From CAZWSE01 sp964636575 (lineage in GTDB: Bacteria > Pseudomonadota > Alphaproteobacteria > Rhodobacterales > Rhodobacteraceae): DNA of 17,127 nucleotides. The notes under the pieces were generated by a model. The model had not been told where the DNA came from. It ran no database searches and worked only from the letters and a program-made list of their open reading frames with translations. Positions 14,722 through 17,127 of the stretch are shown one piece after another. The position numbers and the translations under genes were made by a program. The stretch's first letter is position 1. Every line of letters begins with the position of its first letter. The DNA lies in NCBI GenBank assembly GCA_964636575.1, contig CAZWSE010000074.1, positions 1 to 17,127 on the forward strand. Reading direction: 5' to 3'.

Positions 14722-16359
14722 ATGACCCCGATGGAATGGCTTGACCGATTTGGTGAATTGTCCCGCGCAGGCGATGGCAAAGGCGTGGCGCAACTGTTTA
14801 AGCCGGATGGATTTTGGCGCGATTACTTGCCGTTCGGATGGACCTTACAAACCGTTGAGGGCCACGCGGACCTCGCAGATTTCGCAACGCAACATGGCGC
14901 ATCAACCGGCTTTGCGAACCCGTCCTTTGAGACAGGCCCAGACGGCAATGCCAGTGAAGGGTTCTTTAGCTTCACCACCAACGACGGGGCGGGCCGTGGC
15001 TACATCCGGCTGGACCAAGGCCAGTGCAAAACGCTGTTCACGATGCTTGATGATCTCGCGGCCCCTGCCCCGCAAGACCCCACAGATGACGCACCCTTCG
15101 TGCTGGTTGTGGGTGGTGGCCAAGGCGGGCTGGCCCTTGGCGCGCAACTGTCCGATCTGCGTGTGCCTTACTTGATCGTCGACAAATATCCGAGCGTCGG
15201 GGACCAGTGGCGGTCGCGCTATGACAGTCTCGTTCTGCACGATCCGGTCTGGTACGATCACATGCCGTTCAAACCCTTCCCTGAAGGCTGGCCCGTGTTC
15301 ACCCCCAAAGATCAGATGGGCGATTGGCTGGAAAGCTACGCAAGCGATCTGGGCCTGAACATCTGGAACAACACTGTCTTTGAGCATGCGTCTTTTGACG
15401 CTGAGGCGCAGAAATGGACCGCGCAAGTCACCCGTTCGGGCACATCCGAAACCCTGCGGCCCACACATATTGTTATGGCGCTTGGGCTGTCGGGGTTTCC
15501 CAAAGTGCCTGAATTCGAAGGCAAAGACACATTCCAAGGGCCGCAGCTTCATTCCAGCGCCTACAAGGATGGCACTGTCTACGCGGGCAAATCGGTGGTG
15601 GTTGTGGGGGCGAACAATTCGGCCCATGACATCGCATCCGATCTTGTGCGCAAAGGGGCAAAGCCCACCATGTTGCAACGGTCGTCTTCACTGGTCGTGC
15701 GGCAAGACGACTATTGCGACAACGTGCTCGGCCCGCTTTTTTCTGCCGAAGCGGTCGCGCGCGGGATCACCACGGAAAAGGCTGACCTGCTCCAATCCTC
15801 GGTCCCTTTGCGGATTATGGAAACCAACCACCGCAAGATTTGGGATGGCATCCGGCAGGACAGACAGGCCTATTACCAGCGTTTGACCGATGCAGGATTC
15901 TGTCTGGATTTCGCAGAAGACGGCACTGGCTTGGGCATGAAATACAGGCGCACAGCCTCGGGCTATTACATTGATGTCGGCGCGGCTGAAATGGTCATGG
16001 ACGGCCGGATCAGCATCCGGTCTGGCGCAGGCGTCAGCCATCTGTCTGAAGGGTCCGTCCATCTGGAAAACGGCGAAGCGATTGAAGCGGATGCGATCAT
16101 TTACGCCACAGGCTACGGCGGCATGACCGATTGGGTTGCCGCGATGATGGGCCAAGATGTGGCCGACCGCGTTGGCCCCTGTTGGGGATACGGATCAGGC
16201 ACCAAGGGCGACCCTGGCCCATGGGTCGGCGAATTGCGGAACATGTGGGTGAAAACAGCGCAGCAAGGTCTGTGGTTCACGGGCGGCAACCTAAGCCAAG
16301 CACGGTACTTTTCGCGGCTGCTCGGGCTGCAATTGGCGCGGTCGTTTGGCAGCGTCTGA
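14722..16359 (+). CDS. Flavin-containing monooxygenase-like oxidoreductase with N-terminal SnoaL/NTF2-like domain
   Basis: This 545-residue protein has two parts. Residues 1 to about 115 resemble a SnoaL/NTF2-like small fold (WLDRFGELSRAGD, FKPDGFWRDYLPFGW). From about 125 a class B flavin monooxygenase follows. It has an FAD-binding GGGQGG (131-136), a GDQWRSRYDSLVLHDP segment, the signature F-x-G-x3-H-x3-Y (FQGPQLHSSAY, 271-281; usually ending in W), an NADPH-binding GANNSA (296-301) and a late ATGYGG. Such enzymes insert oxygen at N, S or a ketone carbon (Baeyer-Villiger) using NADPH and O2. The start at 14722 lies 4 bp after the upstream stop; the longer frame upstream overlaps that gene and shows no family pattern. 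It ends the rightward operon. The substrate is unknown. Confidence 0.85.
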   Translation: MTPMEWLDRFGELSRAGDGKGVAQLFKPDGFWRDYLPFGWTLQTVEGHADLADFATQHGASTGFANPSFETGPDGNASEGFFSFTTNDGAGRGYIRLDQGQCKTLFTMLDDLAAPAPQDPTDDAPFVLVVGGGQGGLALGAQLSDLRVPYLIVDKYPSVGDQWRSRYDSLVLHDPVWYDHMPFKPFPEGWPVFTPKDQMGDWLESYASDLGLNIWNNTVFEHASFDAEAQKWTAQVTRSGTSETLRPTHIVMALGLSGFPKVPEFEGKDTFQGPQLHSSAYKDGTVYAGKSVVVVGANNSAHDIASDLVRKGAKPTMLQRSSSLVVRQDDYCDNVLGPLFSAEAVARGITTEKADLLQSSVPLRIMETNHRKIWDGIRQDRQAYYQRLTDAGFCLDFAEDGTGLGMKYRRTASGYYIDVGAAEMVMDGRISIRSGAGVSHLSEGSVHLENGEAIEADAIIYATGYGGMTDWVAAMMGQDVADRVGPCWGYGSGTKGDPGPWVGELRNMWVKTAQQGLWFTGGNLSQARYFSRLLGLQLARSFGSV

Positions 16360-16367
16360 GAACGGGT

Positions 16368-16398
16368 AAGCGACCACCGACAGAACCGGCAGTCGCTT
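16368..16398. terminator. Possible bidirectional hairpin between convergent genes
   Basis: AAGCGAC (16368-16374) and GTCGCTT (16392-16398) form a perfect 7-bp stem, with a further CCG/CGG pairing inside after a 2x2 mismatch and a 7-nt loop. It lies between the convergent stops of the monooxygenase and the zinc-binding protein. No clear T-run follows on either strand, so it is a weak intrinsic terminator at best. Confidence 0.35.
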
Positions 16399-16404
16399 GA
16401 TCCC

Positions 16405-17127
16405 TTAATCCTGAAGGCACTCCGCCAAGGTCGCCGCCATGTTGCGGATCAGTTGCGGGTACAAATCCGCACCCAGCTCAAGCGATGATCCTAGCGGGTC
16501 AATCACCCCTGTCTTTGCCTCGGTCCCGTCCAGAACTGTGGTCACAAGGCCCGCGTTGAACTGGGGTTCGGCCAAGACGCAATCGACACCTTCTTCGCGG
16601 ATACGCCCTTGGATTTCAGCAATCCGCGCAGGGCTTGGATCCGCCGCATCACCAATGGAAATCGCACCCGCCGCAGGGAAGTCAAAGTCCGCTTCAAAGT
16701 ACTGGTAGGCATCGTGGAACACGACAAAGCTGCCACCGCGTACAGGATCAAGTGTGGCCATCACTTCAGTGGAAAGCGCCTCCATCTCGGCCCGCGCTGC
16801 GGCTGCGTTGGCAAAGTAAGTGCCTGCATTTTCAGGATCGGCCGCTGACAGTTGTGCTGCGATCACGTTCAACCATGTGCTGGCGTTCTGCGGAGAAAGC
16901 CACGCGTGCGGGTCATGCTCGCCATGGGCATGACCTTCGTGATCATCGTGATCGTCATGCTCCGCATGCTCTTCGTGATCCTCATGCTCTTCGTGGTCAT
17001 CATGGTCTTCGTGCTTGGCCTCTTCATGGTCGTCGTGATCATGTTTGTCTTCGGCATGCTCGTCTTCATGATGATCTTCGCCTTCGGCATGTTCGTCGTG
17101 ATCATGGTCATGATCTTTGTGTTCTTC
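16405..17127 (-). CDS. znuA: ZnuA-like zinc ABC-transporter substrate-binding protein, N-terminus missing
   Basis: The frame is open to the window's right edge, so the signal peptide and first lobe start are missing; 240 residues are visible. The first 71 visible residues (DNA 16915-17127) are a histidine/aspartate/glutamate tract with 23 histidines. Then come EHDPHAWLSPQN, a typical ZnuA zinc-ligand segment, FVVFHDAYQYFE, AEPQFNAG and the late DPLGSSLELG ligand region. ZnuA captures zinc in the periplasm for ZnuBC. The charged His loop is normally much shorter (about 20-30 residues in E. coli), so this one is unusually long. It may act as a zinc reservoir or sensor. The partner genes znuB and znuC are not in the window, and the related manganese/iron SBPs are less likely because they lack such His tracts. 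Confidence 0.88.
   Translation of the reverse strand, partial: EEHKDHDHDHDEHAEGEDHHEDEHAEDKHDHDDHEEAKHEDHDDHEEHEDHEEHAEHDDHDDHEGHAHGEHDPHAWLSPQNASTWLNVIAAQLSAADPENAGTYFANAAAARAEMEALSTEVMATLDPVRGGSFVVFHDAYQYFEADFDFPAAGAISIGDAADPSPARIAEIQGRIREEGVDCVLAEPQFNAGLVTTVLDGTEAKTGVIDPLGSSLELGADLYPQLIRNMAATLAECLQD

Noticed and set aside
16869..17111. A Met/Thr/Lys-rich frame in the right-edge low-complexity region.
   Set aside because: It is an out-of-frame reading of the His/Asp/Glu repeat of the ZnuA-like gene on the same strand.
1..17127. tRNA, rRNA, CRISPR arrays, insertion sequences or attachment sites.
   Set aside because: No cloverleaf, regular spacer repeat, transposase or terminal inverted repeat was found on reading both strands by eye; a covariance-model scan would be the decisive test.

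Overview
The window looks like chromosome from a marine-type alphaproteobacterium, most likely of the Roseobacter/Rhodobacterales group. The reasons are the moderately GC-rich coding bias, a GcvT/DmdA-type protein, a tripartite tricarboxylate transporter (TTT) with a Bug-type binding protein, and dense catabolic operons with 4-bp ATGA overlaps. These are inferences from gene style; no rRNA or marker gene is present.

Left flank (1-2357): the C-terminal end of a GcvT-fold protein, a convergent EamA/DMT exporter, and a divergently transcribed lipoprotein of the endonuclease/exonuclease/phosphatase fold. These look unrelated to the catabolic core.

Leftward operon (9460 to 2400, minus strand): tctC, tctB, tctA, a cytosolic-looking type I sulfatase with a formylglycine Cys motif, a split transketolase (C-terminal subunit first, then N-terminal subunit) and an SDR dehydrogenase. 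From tctB onward the genes overlap or lie within 7 bp of each other. A 9-bp hairpin separates tctC from tctB, as is common where the binding protein must be made in excess.

Regulator (10292-9582, minus): a GntR-family protein of the HutC/UTRA subgroup. A perfect palindrome AAAGGT-N4-ACCTTT (10322-10337) lies in its divergent promoter region. A second copy, matching at 10 of 12 arm positions, lies at 9511-9526 in the tctC promoter. This predicts one regulator controlling both arms.

Rightward operon (10359-16359, plus): a second, distinct split transketolase (N-terminal subunit first), an aldehyde dehydrogenase, a mandelate-racemase-type enolase-superfamily enzyme and a flavin monooxygenase with an extra N-terminal domain.

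Right edge (16405-17127, minus): the C-terminal part of a ZnuA-like zinc-binding protein with a very long His/Asp/Glu tract; its start lies outside the window.

Working model (inference): an anionic, probably sulfate-esterified compound is imported by TctABC, desulfated in the cytosol and oxidised by the SDR to a ketol. One or both split transketolases then cleave it, and the released aldehyde is oxidised by the ALDH. The enolase-superfamily enzyme and the flavin monooxygenase would process an acid or ketone part of the molecule. No sugar kinase, aldolase or sugar isomerase is present, so the transketolases may act on unphosphorylated ketoses, as reported for SqwGH of sulfoquinovose breakdown. 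The substrate cannot be named from sequence alone.
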